DNA of 64,000 nucleotides from assembly GCF_902753875.1 (NCBI RefSeq), contig NZ_CADDTS010000022.1:62001-126000 (forward strand). The letters are read 5' to 3'. Shown in pieces: positions 29,630 to 37,940 of the stretch. Position 1 is the stretch's first letter. Every line of letters starts with the position of its first letter. The DNA comes from Acinetobacter bouvetii (GTDB lineage: Bacteria; Pseudomonadota; Gammaproteobacteria; Pseudomonadales; Moraxellaceae). The notes below the pieces were generated by a model. That model searched no databases. It was not told the origin of the DNA and saw only the letters and a list, made by a program, of their open reading frames with translations. Both the position numbers and the translations under genes were made by a program.

Positions 29630-29773
29630 CTCACAACCTCAAAACGATGTCACAAAAATATTAACTTAAGTGGATGTGTTGCTTTCAAACGTGTTCCACC
29701 CCAGTATAGTGACAGATTCATTCCTTATGTTCTATATCAATTCAGTCGAATGCGACAGAATATGACGCTTTGG

Positions 29774-30214
29774 TTAATCATCATGATAAGACCAGTGCTG
29801 GTCAAACTGTTGATCATTATCTTGTTTAAATTTACTGATTTGTCGTCGATCTTTTTTACTAGGTCGATGTTCAGGTCGGGCTAGATTATGCAACTTTCTT
29901 TGGGTGGCAAGCAACTCTCGTCGTGCAATACTGACTTCGGTTTCTTCATAAAGTTGCTGGGCAATGGGAGCTGCACCACGAATATCCGATAAGGCCTTGA
30001 TAAGCACCGTTTTACGATCCAGGCCTTGCTGGATGGTGAGTTCCATACCCACGCGAACTTCTTTGGAGACTTTCACCCGTTCACCATTGTGGTGGACTTT
30101 ACCGCCTTCAATCGCTGCCTTGGAGATGGAGCGTGTCTTAAAAAAACGCGCTGCCCATAGCCATTTATCGATACGCATACTTTCAACATGCTGCTGTTGA
30201 GCGGGATTAGGCAT
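29774..30214 (-). CDS. hslR: Heat-shock RNA-binding protein HslR (S4 domain)
   Basis: Hsp15/HslR binds stalled 50S subunits carrying nascent peptidyl-tRNA and helps recycle them. The 146-residue protein starts, after a short variable N-terminus, with the S4 RNA-binding domain MRIDKWLWAARFFKTRSIS and VHHNGERVKVSKEVRVGMEL. A basic tail has PEHRPSKKDRRQISKFK. The gene start overlaps the end of the YrfG-like gene by eight bases; yrfG-hslR is also a pair in E. coli, which supports both calls. Confidence 0.92.
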   Translation of the reverse strand: MPNPAQQQHVESMRIDKWLWAARFFKTRSISKAAIEGGKVHHNGERVKVSKEVRVGMELTIQQGLDRKTVLIKALSDIRGAAPIAQQLYEETEVSIARRELLATQRKLHNLARPEHRPSKKDRRQISKFKQDNDQQFDQHWSYHDD

Positions 30215-30893
30215 ATTTTTTCTGATCCTCAGCTTGTTCCAGAATGGTCCTTAAATCGGTCAAATCTTGTAGAATAGGATAAGGGCTTGTCGTTCTGACC
30301 TTTCCTTGAGATGAGGGCTGGGCAATGGTAATTAAATTGCAGAGACCAAATTTTTCTGCACCTTTCAGAACTTTTTCGGTGTCATCAATAAAATAGGACT
30401 GATCTATCTGGAAGGGGTGCAGGAAATGCAGTTTTTGCCAGAATTCGATGCATTCTTTGGCATAACCGATGCTTTCGCTACTGATAATGACATCGAAATA
30501 ATGCGCGATTTGGGTTTGTTCGAGTTTGAATTTTAAACCTTCACAATCTGCATTGGTGGCAATCCAGCAGGCATAGCCTTCGGATTTAAGATATTCAAGC
30601 AATTCGATACAGCCTGGACGCAAGGCCACCTGATGTTTAAATTCCTGCTGTAATGCCAGCGTATCTACACCGACTTTGGCACTCCAGAAGCGGGTGGAAT
30701 ACCAATTTAGGGTATGATTATGTTGCTGATAAAACTGAAAGAGCGCTTCGGTACTCTGTTCGAGTGTGCAGCCATGTGTTTCTGCATAACGAATCGGAAG
30801 CTGATGATTCCAGATAAAATCATCATAAGCAAGATCAAGAAGCGTACCATCCATATCAAATATGATGGTCGGTTTTTCTGAATAATACGACAT
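30207..30893 (-). CDS. yrfG: HAD-family nucleotidase, YrfG-like
   Basis: The 228-residue protein is a haloacid-dehalogenase-type phosphatase. Motif I is IFDMDGTLLDLAYDDFIW, motif II is WIATNAD, and motif IV is YFIDDTEKVL. E. coli YrfG, which dephosphorylates IMP and GMP, has the same size and the same neighbour hslR, so purine nucleotidase activity is the likely role. The ATG at 30893 places the catalytic aspartate at about residue 14; a longer frame to 30962 would run into the divergent cysQ gene and is rejected. The gap to cysQ is only 13 bases. Confidence 0.85.
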   Translation of the reverse strand: MSYYSEKPTIIFDMDGTLLDLAYDDFIWNHQLPIRYAETHGCTLEQSTEALFQFYQQHNHTLNWYSTRFWSAKVGVDTLALQQEFKHQVALRPGCIELLEYLKSEGYACWIATNADCEGLKFKLEQTQIAHYFDVIISSESIGYAKECIEFWQKLHFLHPFQIDQSYFIDDTEKVLKGAEKFGLCNLITIAQPSSQGKVRTTSPYPILQDLTDLRTILEQAEDQKKYA

Positions 30894-30906
30894 ATGAAGG
30901 TAATCT

Positions 30907-31761
30907 ATGTTTAAAGCTACGACAGCACCGCAAGATGCTTTGATTTTACAGTTGCTTCCCATTGTGACACAGGCATGTGAAATTTTGCGAGCAGAATATC
31001 AGGCCTATTGTGCAGGTGAGACTTTTGGTGTCGAGAAAAAAAGTGACAATTCACCGGTGACTCAGGCTGATTATCGGGTGAATGAATTTATCACCCGCGC
31101 ATTAAAGCAGACTTTCCCGCTGATTCCTTTATTGTCAGAAGAAGGTGACTACACAGAGCGCAAGCAATGGCACAATTTTTGGTTACTCGATCCTTTGGAT
31201 GGTACCAAAGAGTTTCTGCACAAACGACCAGAATTTACCATCAATCTTAGTTTGGTTGAGGGTTCGCATACGACTTTTGCAATCTTGGCGATTCCGGGTG
31301 AACAGACGATTTATATCTGTCCGAAGCAAGGCTTACCATTAAAATTTGAGATTCAAAGCGGTGTGTGGTCGCAGTATACAGATGATCCATCGTCTGACAT
31401 TATCCAGATTGGTTTAAGCCAGAGCAGCCAGAATAAACCCAAATATGCAGAATACCTGAATATCTTAAAGCAACAGGTCGACATTGTAGAATTTAAGGCA
31501 GGCAGTGCTTACAAGTTCTGCATGATTTTGGAAGGTAAGGTGGATATTTATCCACGCTTTCATCCCACCAGTGAATGGGACACCAGTGCAGGGCAATGTC
31601 TAATTGAACGCATTGGCGGTGGGCTGGTCGATTTTAAAGGACAAGCTTTTTTATATAATCAGCGTGACAGTTTGCTGAATGGTGGTTTTATTGCATTTCG
31701 GAATATGGAAATGAAAAAATTGGCATTTCAGGCTCTAGGACTTATGGCGAACAGACATTGA
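30907..31761 (+). CDS. cysQ: 3'(2'),5'-bisphosphate nucleotidase CysQ
   Basis: CysQ removes the 3'-phosphate of PAP, the by-product of sulfate assimilation, preventing its build-up. The 284-residue protein has the inositol-monophosphatase-fold metal motifs: LSEEGDY, WLLDPLDGTKEFLHK and, near the C-terminus, EWDTSAGQCLIERIGG. Length is somewhat greater than E. coli CysQ (246), mostly at both ends. It is divergent from the yrfG-hslR pair with 13 bases between start codons, so the promoters must overlap the opposing genes' 5' ends. Confidence 0.9.
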   Translation: MFKATTAPQDALILQLLPIVTQACEILRAEYQAYCAGETFGVEKKSDNSPVTQADYRVNEFITRALKQTFPLIPLLSEEGDYTERKQWHNFWLLDPLDGTKEFLHKRPEFTINLSLVEGSHTTFAILAIPGEQTIYICPKQGLPLKFEIQSGVWSQYTDDPSSDIIQIGLSQSSQNKPKYAEYLNILKQQVDIVEFKAGSAYKFCMILEGKVDIYPRFHPTSEWDTSAGQCLIERIGGGLVDFKGQAFLYNQRDSLLNGGFIAFRNMEMKKLAFQALGLMANRH

Positions 31762-31818
31762 GCTACTGCCTGAACATGCTATAGTGTGTTAAAACCTGTT
31801 TAAATTTTTGGCTAGACT

Positions 31819-32556
31819 GTGGCTTTAGAACTACTCCCTGCAAGTATGCTGAAGGCGATTGATTTATTGCCGGATGCAAAAACACCTGTCACTTTGTTTA
31901 CCCGCCATTCTATTCGTGAAGTGGTGGCAGGTCAGGGTCTGGCTGGTTATGATTTGCAGCTCACTGAACAAGGACGTGATCTGGCACAGGAATGGGGTAG
32001 CTATTTAATTAATAATACCGACCGGAGTATTCAGCACTGTATTTCAAGTCCGATACAACGCTGTGTGGATACGGCTGCTTTGATGATTCAAGGTGCGGAT
32101 GCCACTACTTTGGTACAAAATACCCATCATATTGAAATTGTCGAGCAAGGCTTGTTGGTCGAACCTGGTAGTTTTGTATTGGATATCAAGCAGGCGGGTC
32201 CTTATTTTCGCAAGCAAGGGGCCTTGGGCTTTATTAACAGTTTTGTGAATAATGCCTTGCCCGGAATGAAGCATCCTATTACGGGTGTGGTGGATGTATT
32301 AGAGCTGATTTATAACACTCATCCCCAAGATCATTTCGGTTTAAGTCTGGCGGTAAGCCACGATACCATTCTAGCAGCTATTATTGCCGTAATTTCTGGA
32401 CGACACACCATCAGTCAGGAAGACTGGCCAAAGATGATGGAAGGATTGTTTGTCTGGTTTGAAGGGGATGAGTTTTTGGAGTCGAAACTGAAATGGATTT
32501 GGCGGGGTAAAATGAATGAATTGTCGATTCGCGATTTTCAGAAACTGGAAAAATAA
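31819..32556 (+). CDS. Histidine phosphatase family protein
   Basis: A 245-residue cytoplasmic protein of the phosphoglycerate-mutase-like fold. The phospho-acceptor histidine is in LFTRHSIRE (the usual RHG is RHS), and the second catalytic histidine in LAVSHDTILAAI. The arginine in SSPIQRCVDTAALM fits the third phosphate-binding site. The start is a GTG with a weak ribosome site; an ATG ten codons on (31846) is an alternative. The substrate cannot be predicted. It follows cysQ by 57 bases and may be co-transcribed. Confidence 0.78.
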   Translation: MALELLPASMLKAIDLLPDAKTPVTLFTRHSIREVVAGQGLAGYDLQLTEQGRDLAQEWGSYLINNTDRSIQHCISSPIQRCVDTAALMIQGADATTLVQNTHHIEIVEQGLLVEPGSFVLDIKQAGPYFRKQGALGFINSFVNNALPGMKHPITGVVDVLELIYNTHPQDHFGLSLAVSHDTILAAIIAVISGRHTISQEDWPKMMEGLFVWFEGDEFLESKLKWIWRGKMNELSIRDFQKLEK

Positions 32557-32610
32557 AAAAAATTAGTACTTCTACTTAAAATATTTTTATTGAATAGTTA
32601 TGTTTAGATA

Positions 32611-32638
32611 CAAAAAAAGCCCTCAACGGGCTTTTTTC
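32611..32638. terminator. Bidirectional terminator between the histidine phosphatase gene and rpsT
   Basis: AAAAAAAGCCC/GGGCTTTTTT with loop TCAAC lies between the convergent genes and has A- and T-runs on either side. Confidence 0.92.
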
Positions 32639-32649
32639 ATTGCAACAAC

Positions 32650-32916
32650 TTAGTTAGCTAAAGCTTTAACTTGTGCATTTAAACGGCTCTTATGACGAGC
32701 AGCTTTGTTTTTATGGATGATGCCTTTATCAGCCATACGGTCAATTACAGGTACTGCAGTTTTGTAAGCTTCAGTAGCTGCTGCATAGTCACCAGCTGCG
32801 ATAGCTGCAACAGTGCGTTTAAGATATGTACGAACCATTGAACGTAAGCTAGCGTTGTGTTTACGTGCTTTAACGTTTTGACGAGCACGTTTTTTTGCTT
32901 GAGCAGAGTTTGCCAC
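32650..32916 (-). CDS. rpsT: 30S ribosomal protein S20
   Basis: S20 binds the 5' and 3' minor domains of 16S rRNA in the small subunit. The 88-residue basic protein begins [20 protein letters not shown] and has the helical body ending [20 protein letters not shown], which is diagnostic. It is monocistronic, upstream of a strong terminator. Its leader of about 100-150 bases is A/T-rich with several Lys-rich-like purine runs; S20 is autoregulated in E. coli, but no specific site was identified here. Confidence 0.98.
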   Translation of the reverse strand: MANSAQAKKRARQNVKARKHNASLRSMVRTYLKRTVAAIAAGDYAAATEAYKTAVPVIDRMADKGIIHKNKAARHKSRLNAQVKALAN

Positions 32917-33131
32917 TCGTGCACTCCTTGAATTAGATTGGTCTGGGCGGGCTGAAATTGCATCTGAAAACCTTCATCAGAAGAATTATCACCAGCCCGT
33001 AAACAAGTGCCATATTGTGATTAAACTATGGCGTTAAGTCAAGTCTTGACTTGATTTGACAACATTTTAGATGCATAAAAAGTATAAAGAAACCGTTACA
33101 TTAGTAATAACCTATAGAGATTGCTTAAAAA

Positions 33132-33797
33132 ATGACTAAATCAATTAAAAGTGCAATTGTGATTGGAGCAACAGGTTTGGTCGGGCGGGAATTACTGCAG
33201 CGGCTGAACCAAATGGCAGACTGCGAAAAAATTACGGCTGTGGTTCGACATGAAGATCCGCAGTTCAAGAGTCTAAAAAAAGTACAACAATTTATACTTG
33301 ATGATTTTCTACTACTGAATGATGAAGACGTAAATGGCTATAGCCATGCCTTTAGTTGTTTGGGGAGTACGTTAAAAAAAGCTGGTTCAAAAGAAAATTT
33401 TTTTAATATCGATTATGAAATTAATGCGCATTTTGCCGATTTGCTGGAATCAACAGCAACCCATTATGTGTTGGTCAGTGCATTAGGCGCCAATGCTCAA
33501 TCAAAAATTTTTTACAATAAAGTCAAAGGAGAACTGGAAAATCATATCCGGAGTTTAAATCTGGAATGTGTATCCATTTTACAACCGTCCTTATTGCTGG
33601 GTGCTCGCCATGAGCAACGTACACTCGAAGAACTGACGCAAAAGTTGTATCGGAGATTTTCGCATTTAGTACCAGATACATTTAAATATAAGCCAGTGAC
33701 AGCAGCACAAGTGGCTCATACTATGGTCGAGGCAGCGCAAACTCAAACTGAAAAGTTTGAAATTTATGATAATTTACGCATACAAAATTCCAAATGA
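33132..33797 (+). CDS. NAD(P)-binding short-chain oxidoreductase-like protein
   Basis: The 221-residue protein has an N-terminal Rossmann fold with the nucleotide-binding loop VIGATGLVGRELLQRL. The middle part has FSCLGSTLKKAGSKENFFNIDYE and YVLVSALGANAQSKIFYNKVKGELE, the layout of the HTATIP2/TIP30-like NmrA-type atypical reductases. The YxxxK pair appears as Y-N-K-V-K. Substrate unknown. rraA follows after 12 bases and a GST-like gene after that, so the three form an operon on the plus strand. Confidence 0.82.
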   Translation: MTKSIKSAIVIGATGLVGRELLQRLNQMADCEKITAVVRHEDPQFKSLKKVQQFILDDFLLLNDEDVNGYSHAFSCLGSTLKKAGSKENFFNIDYEINAHFADLLESTATHYVLVSALGANAQSKIFYNKVKGELENHIRSLNLECVSILQPSLLLGARHEQRTLEELTQKLYRRFSHLVPDTFKYKPVTAAQVAHTMVEAAQTQTEKFEIYDNLRIQNSK

Positions 33798-33809
33798 GGG
33801 AAATAAAAA

Positions 33810-34322
33810 GTGTCCACTCCAGCATTCGTAACCTGTGATTTACTTGATGACCATCCAGAAAAAGATATTCAGGTCGTTACACCATCTATGGATGGGAAAT
33901 TTTTTAAAAGCTATGGCGCACGTCAAACATTTGGTGGTCAAGCGGTAACCGTAAAGTGCTTTGAAGATAACTCACGGGTCAAAGAGCTGCTCGCAACTGA
34001 TGGTACAGGAAAAGTACTTGTAGTGGATGGTGGAGCTTCTATGCGCTGTGCGTTGATGGGCGATATGATTGCAGAATCAGCAGTGAAAAATCATTGGAAC
34101 GGTGTAGTCATTTATGGCTGCGTACGTGATGTGGATGCTATTGCTGAACTGGATTTGGGTGTACACGCATTGGCTTCAATTCCACAAAAAAGCAATCGTA
34201 AAGGCATAGGCGAAGTAGATTTAACTTTGTATTTTGGTGGAGTAAGCATCAGTTCTGGTGATTACATTTATGCAGATAACAACGGGATTGTGATTTCACA
34301 AGAAAAATTAGTCGATTTATAA
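33810..34322 (+). CDS. rraA: RraA family protein (ribonuclease E activity regulator)
   Basis: RraA forms a ring-shaped trimer that binds and inhibits RNase E in E. coli; close relatives are 4-hydroxy-4-methyl-2-oxoglutarate aldolases. The 170-residue product contains VLVVDGGASMRCALMGDMIA and, twenty or so residues later, VIYGCVRDVDAI. This keeps the glycine and Arg-Asp positions that form the metal site in the aldolase group, so enzymatic activity cannot be excluded. It starts with GTG, preceded by GAGGGAAAT. It is the middle gene of a three-gene operon. Confidence 0.87.
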   Translation: MSTPAFVTCDLLDDHPEKDIQVVTPSMDGKFFKSYGARQTFGGQAVTVKCFEDNSRVKELLATDGTGKVLVVDGGASMRCALMGDMIAESAVKNHWNGVVIYGCVRDVDAIAELDLGVHALASIPQKSNRKGIGEVDLTLYFGGVSISSGDYIYADNNGIVISQEKLVDL

Positions 34323-34345
34323 AGATAAGCACATAAGGACAAAAT

Positions 34346-35122
34346 ATGGTGAATCATCAGCTTAAAATAGTACAGGCTTTGGCATCTGCCTTGACTGAGG
34401 GAGGGCGGGGTGTAAGCGGTACTGCTTTTCCCAGACAGCCGGAAAAGGCACTCAAACTTTACGAGTTTGAGGGTTCACCATTTTGTCGCCGTGTACGTGA
34501 AGTTCTGACTTTATTAAATCTGGATTATGAAGTCTATCCCTGCCCGAAAGGTGGACAGAAGTACCGAAAGATTGTCAAAGAAAAAGGTGGAAAGAGGCAA
34601 TTTCCTTTTTTTGTTGATGAAAATACCGGTACTGAAATGTACGAGTCGCAAGACATTATCCATTATTTGTTTAAGCATTACGGTCGAAGCGGAACGACAC
34701 CGAAAAAATTCAGTAAATATCCAAAAATTCCTGTGGCTGCATTTGCAGGCACCATCCTCAATGGAGCTCGTGGGGTCTGGATCAATAAAAATATTCAAGA
34801 TCGTGCTGCACCGGCCCAGCTTTTGGAGTTGTGGGGCTTTGAAGCAAGTCCTTTTACCCGTGTGGTACGTGGTGTGTTAACCGAACTGGAACTCCCGTAT
34901 TTGTTCCATAATGTGCCTAAAGAGCGTTGGCAGGATCAAGGACCGGCAGTGTTACGATTAAAACCTGGAAAGTATCAACCTTTAGCAGGTGGCAAGCGTG
35001 AAAAAGTGATGGCGATTATGGGGCGTGATATTCAGGTGCCGTATCTGATTGATCCGAATACCGGGGTAAAAATGTTTGAATCTTCAAAGATTGTGAAATA
35101 CTTAAATCAACACTATGGTTAA
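34346..35122 (+). CDS. Double thioredoxin-fold glutathione S-transferase-like protein
   Basis: The 258-residue protein holds two GST N-terminal (thioredoxin-like) domains in tandem, each about 75 residues. The first (about 32-110) begins LYEFEGSPFCRRVREVL and ends DIIHYLFKHYG. The second (about 160-258) begins LWGFEASPFTRVVRGVL and ends KIVKYLNQHYG. The first keeps the redox/glutathione cysteine; the second has Thr in its place. No GST C-terminal helical domain is present. It could be a glutaredoxin-like reductase. It is the last gene of the operon, before a terminator at 35138-35168. Confidence 0.82.
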   Translation: MVNHQLKIVQALASALTEGGRGVSGTAFPRQPEKALKLYEFEGSPFCRRVREVLTLLNLDYEVYPCPKGGQKYRKIVKEKGGKRQFPFFVDENTGTEMYESQDIIHYLFKHYGRSGTTPKKFSKYPKIPVAAFAGTILNGARGVWINKNIQDRAAPAQLLELWGFEASPFTRVVRGVLTELELPYLFHNVPKERWQDQGPAVLRLKPGKYQPLAGGKREKVMAIMGRDIQVPYLIDPNTGVKMFESSKIVKYLNQHYG

Positions 35123-35137
35123 TGGATGAATGGGAAC

Positions 35138-35168
35138 CGAAACAGCCTCTAGGGCTGTTTCTTTGTTT
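35138..35168 (+). terminator. Rho-independent terminator of the rraA operon
   Basis: GAAACAGCC/GGGCTGTTTC with loop TCTA, followed by TTTGTTT, lies 17 bases after the GST-like gene. It argues that the response regulator downstream has its own promoter. Confidence 0.85.
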
Positions 35169-35265
35169 CTATATTAGTCTAAAAGTCATTAAATTACTTA
35201 TTTTCAGGGATATCCTTTGCATTGTCTTTTTCGCTATATTGAGCATAAGAAAAGGGGGATGGTTA

Positions 35266-35949
35266 GTGTCAGAATTAGAAACAATTTTACCAGTGCCGGT
35301 TCTAGTGGTTGAGGATGAAGATCTGATACAGGAACGATTAAGGCTTATCTTGACAGAACTGGGCTATAACGATGAGATGCTCATTTTTGCTAAAAATTTA
35401 CAGCAAGCCTTTTTGGAAATAGATCAGCAACCTATATCTTTGGCTTTGGTCGATCTTGGGTTACCTGATGGCAATGGCATAGAATTAATAGAAAAATTAC
35501 GCGCATTGGATAGTAATGTGCTGATCTTGGTGATTTCTGCATGGAGTACTCAGGAGAGCTTATTTTCCGCGATTAAAGCCGGAGCGACGGGCTATGTTTT
35601 AAAAGAACGTGATGATGCTGAAGTCTTATTGGCGATTCGCAGTATTTTACGTGGAGGCGCGCCGATAGACCCATTTATTGCCCAAGAAATTTTAAAGCAA
35701 ATATCTGCTCAAGCCATCCCAACAGCCAGTGATGAAAAATCAACGGATCAAGATGCAGATCTGTTAACCAGTCGTGAAACCGAAATACTGGATCTGGTTG
35801 CCCAAGGGATGAGTAATCGCGAAATTGCAGAACAATTGAATGTGTCAAAATATACGGTTGAAAGTCATATCAAACATATTTACCGAAAATTATCAGTAAC
35901 CAAAAGAACCAAAGCTGTTATTGCAGCACGAACCTTAGGTATTTTATGA
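35266..35949 (+). CDS. NarL/FixJ-type two-component response regulator
   Basis: The 227-residue protein has a receiver domain with the acidic pocket VVEDED near residue 16, the phospho-acceptor D63 in LALVDLGLPDGNG and the conserved Lys in GYVLKERDD. A C-terminal LuxR-type helix-turn-helix reads LTSRETEILDLVAQGMSNRE and VESHIKHIYRKL. I chose the GTG at 35266, which follows AAGGGGG with good spacing; the longer frame from 35122 begins inside the preceding terminator. The last four bases overlap the kinase start (ATGA), a clear translational coupling. Target genes are unknown. Confidence 0.9.
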   Translation: MSELETILPVPVLVVEDEDLIQERLRLILTELGYNDEMLIFAKNLQQAFLEIDQQPISLALVDLGLPDGNGIELIEKLRALDSNVLILVISAWSTQESLFSAIKAGATGYVLKERDDAEVLLAIRSILRGGAPIDPFIAQEILKQISAQAIPTASDEKSTDQDADLLTSRETEILDLVAQGMSNREIAEQLNVSKYTVESHIKHIYRKLSVTKRTKAVIAARTLGIL

Positions 35950-37826
35950 GCCGGTTCATTTTGCGCTATTTGGGTATTTTCGTACTCTGTTTATTCAGTC
36001 AGATCAGTTATGCGGTAATTGTTGAAAAAATTAATGCACAGTGTTCTGTGTATATTGATTCAATAACAACGGTAAAAACTTCTTCTGAAACTGTTTTACC
36101 TCAGCAGGGTTGGGAAGCTGTCAATTTACCTGATCAATGGAAAAAGCGCTGGCATAATTATAATGGTGGGGCCTGGTATAAGATTGAGTGGAACTGGTCT
36201 TGTAAAAATAACGCTAAACTTGCAGAACCTATCGCCTTTTTTCTTGATTATATTAATTCTGCTGGTGCTGTTTATTTAAATGGTGATTTGATTTGGAAAA
36301 ATCAGAATCTCAAAGAACCTTTATCTAAAAACTGGAATGTACCAAACTACTGGATTTTACCACGTGCCGGTTTAAATGCTGAAGAAAATGAAATTTTGAT
36401 TTATGTACGAGGTAATGCTTTTCAATCTCCTGGATTGGGAGGTATAGCTTTTAATGATGTACAGACAATTTATGAAATGCATCAGAGCACAATTTGGGAA
36501 CGTAGAACCTTATTTCAAATTAATATTATTCTATCCATCACATTTGGTGTGATCTGTCTGGTGATCTGGTTATTAAGACCAAAAGAAACTGCATTTGGAT
36601 GGTTTGCCTTAAGTTCATTATTGTGGGTATTGTTTATTTCAAATGTTTTGACCACTGAAACATATCCTTTTCCAACCGGCTTAATGGCAGCGCAATTTAA
36701 TTTGATGTTCTTTGTATTGTATATCATCAGTTTTTGCATTTATTTATTAAGGTTTATTCAAAAGTATTTAGGCAAAATCGAGTCTTTTGTATTTGTTGTA
36801 ACTGCATTTGCAATCTTGGCGATTTTTATTACGCCCGTAGAACATGTTTATTTTGTTTTTTCACTGATATTTGTGGCTTATATCGGCATTTTTTTACTTA
36901 CCTCAGCATATATTTGTTATCAAGCTATTTGTTCGCGAAGAATAGATTATATATTTTTGTCCATTTGTCTGGTTGGTATTGTTTTTTTTGCCCTATTTGA
37001 CCTTTTTTTATTATCAACCTATATAGGTAAGGGCGCTCGACCATTATCTCCTTATACAGCCCCGATTATTACTTTTTTTGTAGTGGTAATATTGGGTACA
37101 AGATTGGCTAGAAATATTAAAAAAGTAGAAGCATTTAATGCTCAGCTTGAAGAAAAAATTCAACAGGTAAGTGAAGATTTAAGTTCCAGTTTAAATGAAA
37201 AACACCAACTAGAGCTTGAAAATGTCAAATTACAAGAAAGAATACATTTATCTCATGATTTGCATGATGGTTTAGGAGCTTCTTTGGTTCGTTCCATGAT
37301 TTTGGTAGATCAGAGTAAGCATGCAATTTCAAATAAACAGTTTTTATCCATGCTGAAACTCTTAAGAGATGATTTAAGGCAAATTATAGATAGTGGTGCT
37401 GCTGCTGATAATAAAATTCCTGTCAGCCCGGTATTATGGGTGGCACCGGTTCGCCATCGTTTTAGTCAGCTGATGGATGAGCTGGATATTGATTCAAAAT
37501 GGAGTGTGCCTCGTGAATGGCAAGCAATTCCGACCGCTTTACAGTGTCTGACCATGATCCGTGTACTCGAAGAAAGCCTGACCAATGTGCTTAAACATAG
37601 TCAGGCAACAAAAGTAAAAATTTCGATGGTATATTTAACAGAAAAGCAGTTTGTTTTAAGCATTGAAGATAATGGAGTCGGGTTTGATTCCGATTGTGTA
37701 ATTCAGCAGGGATTAAGTATTGGGATGCGTAGTATGAAGACACGTTTAGAACGTATTGGTGCAGATTTTATATTGTCTTCTAAGCCGGGTTGTACACTTA
37801 TTCAGGCAATTGTGCAGTTAAAATAA
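35946..37826 (+). CDS. Sensor histidine kinase with periplasmic domain and multi-span membrane module
   Basis: The 626-residue kinase has a signal peptide (about residues 1-23) and a periplasmic beta-sandwich-like domain (about 24-185) resembling glycoside-hydrolase/galactose-binding folds, with FLDYINSAGAVYLNGDLIW. About seven membrane segments follow (about 195-390), then a short coiled coil. The HisKA_3 motif LSHDLHDGLGASLVRS has the likely phospho-acceptor H440. The HATPase domain has EESLTNVLKHSQATKV and IEDNGVGFD. The layout is that of 7TMR-DISM sensor kinases. The periplasmic domain suggests sensing of a sugar, cell-wall or other small ligand; this is inference. It pairs with the upstream regulator. 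Confidence 0.88.
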   Translation: MSRFILRYLGIFVLCLFSQISYAVIVEKINAQCSVYIDSITTVKTSSETVLPQQGWEAVNLPDQWKKRWHNYNGGAWYKIEWNWSCKNNAKLAEPIAFFLDYINSAGAVYLNGDLIWKNQNLKEPLSKNWNVPNYWILPRAGLNAEENEILIYVRGNAFQSPGLGGIAFNDVQTIYEMHQSTIWERRTLFQINIILSITFGVICLVIWLLRPKETAFGWFALSSLLWVLFISNVLTTETYPFPTGLMAAQFNLMFFVLYIISFCIYLLRFIQKYLGKIESFVFVVTAFAILAIFITPVEHVYFVFSLIFVAYIGIFLLTSAYICYQAICSRRIDYIFLSICLVGIVFFALFDLFLLSTYIGKGARPLSPYTAPIITFFVVVILGTRLARNIKKVEAFNAQLEEKIQQVSEDLSSSLNEKHQLELENVKLQERIHLSHDLHDGLGASLVRSMILVDQSKHAISNKQFLSMLKLLRDDLRQIIDSGAAADNKIPVSPVLWVAPVRHRFSQLMDELDIDSKWSVPREWQAIPTALQCLTMIRVLEESLTNVLKHSQATKVKISMVYLTEKQFVLSIEDNGVGFDSDCVIQQGLSIGMRSMKTRLERIGADFILSSKPGCTLIQAIVQLK

Positions 37827-37887
37827 CAGTTTAAATCTTAGATGCACGTATTGGTTTTAAACCATTTTTATGAAGAGATTTTGAATA

Positions 37888-37922
37888 AAATAAGGGGAAA
37901 GCTAAATTTCCCCTTATTTTTG
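37888..37922. terminator. Bidirectional terminator between the kinase gene and roxA
   Basis: AAATAAGGGGAAA/TTTCCCCTTATTT with loop GCTAAA lies between the two convergent genes. Confidence 0.92.
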
Positions 37923-37940
37923 TATCGATTTAAAATCTAT

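Noticed and set aside
29630..29773. Possible TTGAAA half-site of a UmuDAb operator upstream of recA
   Set aside because: Only one half-site (TTGAAA on the minus strand) was seen, without a partner TTTCAA at the right distance.
35122..35265. 48-codon N-terminal extension of the response regulator
   Set aside because: It covers the rraA-operon terminator and has membrane-like sequence foreign to NarL proteins; GTG 35266 has a good ribosome site.
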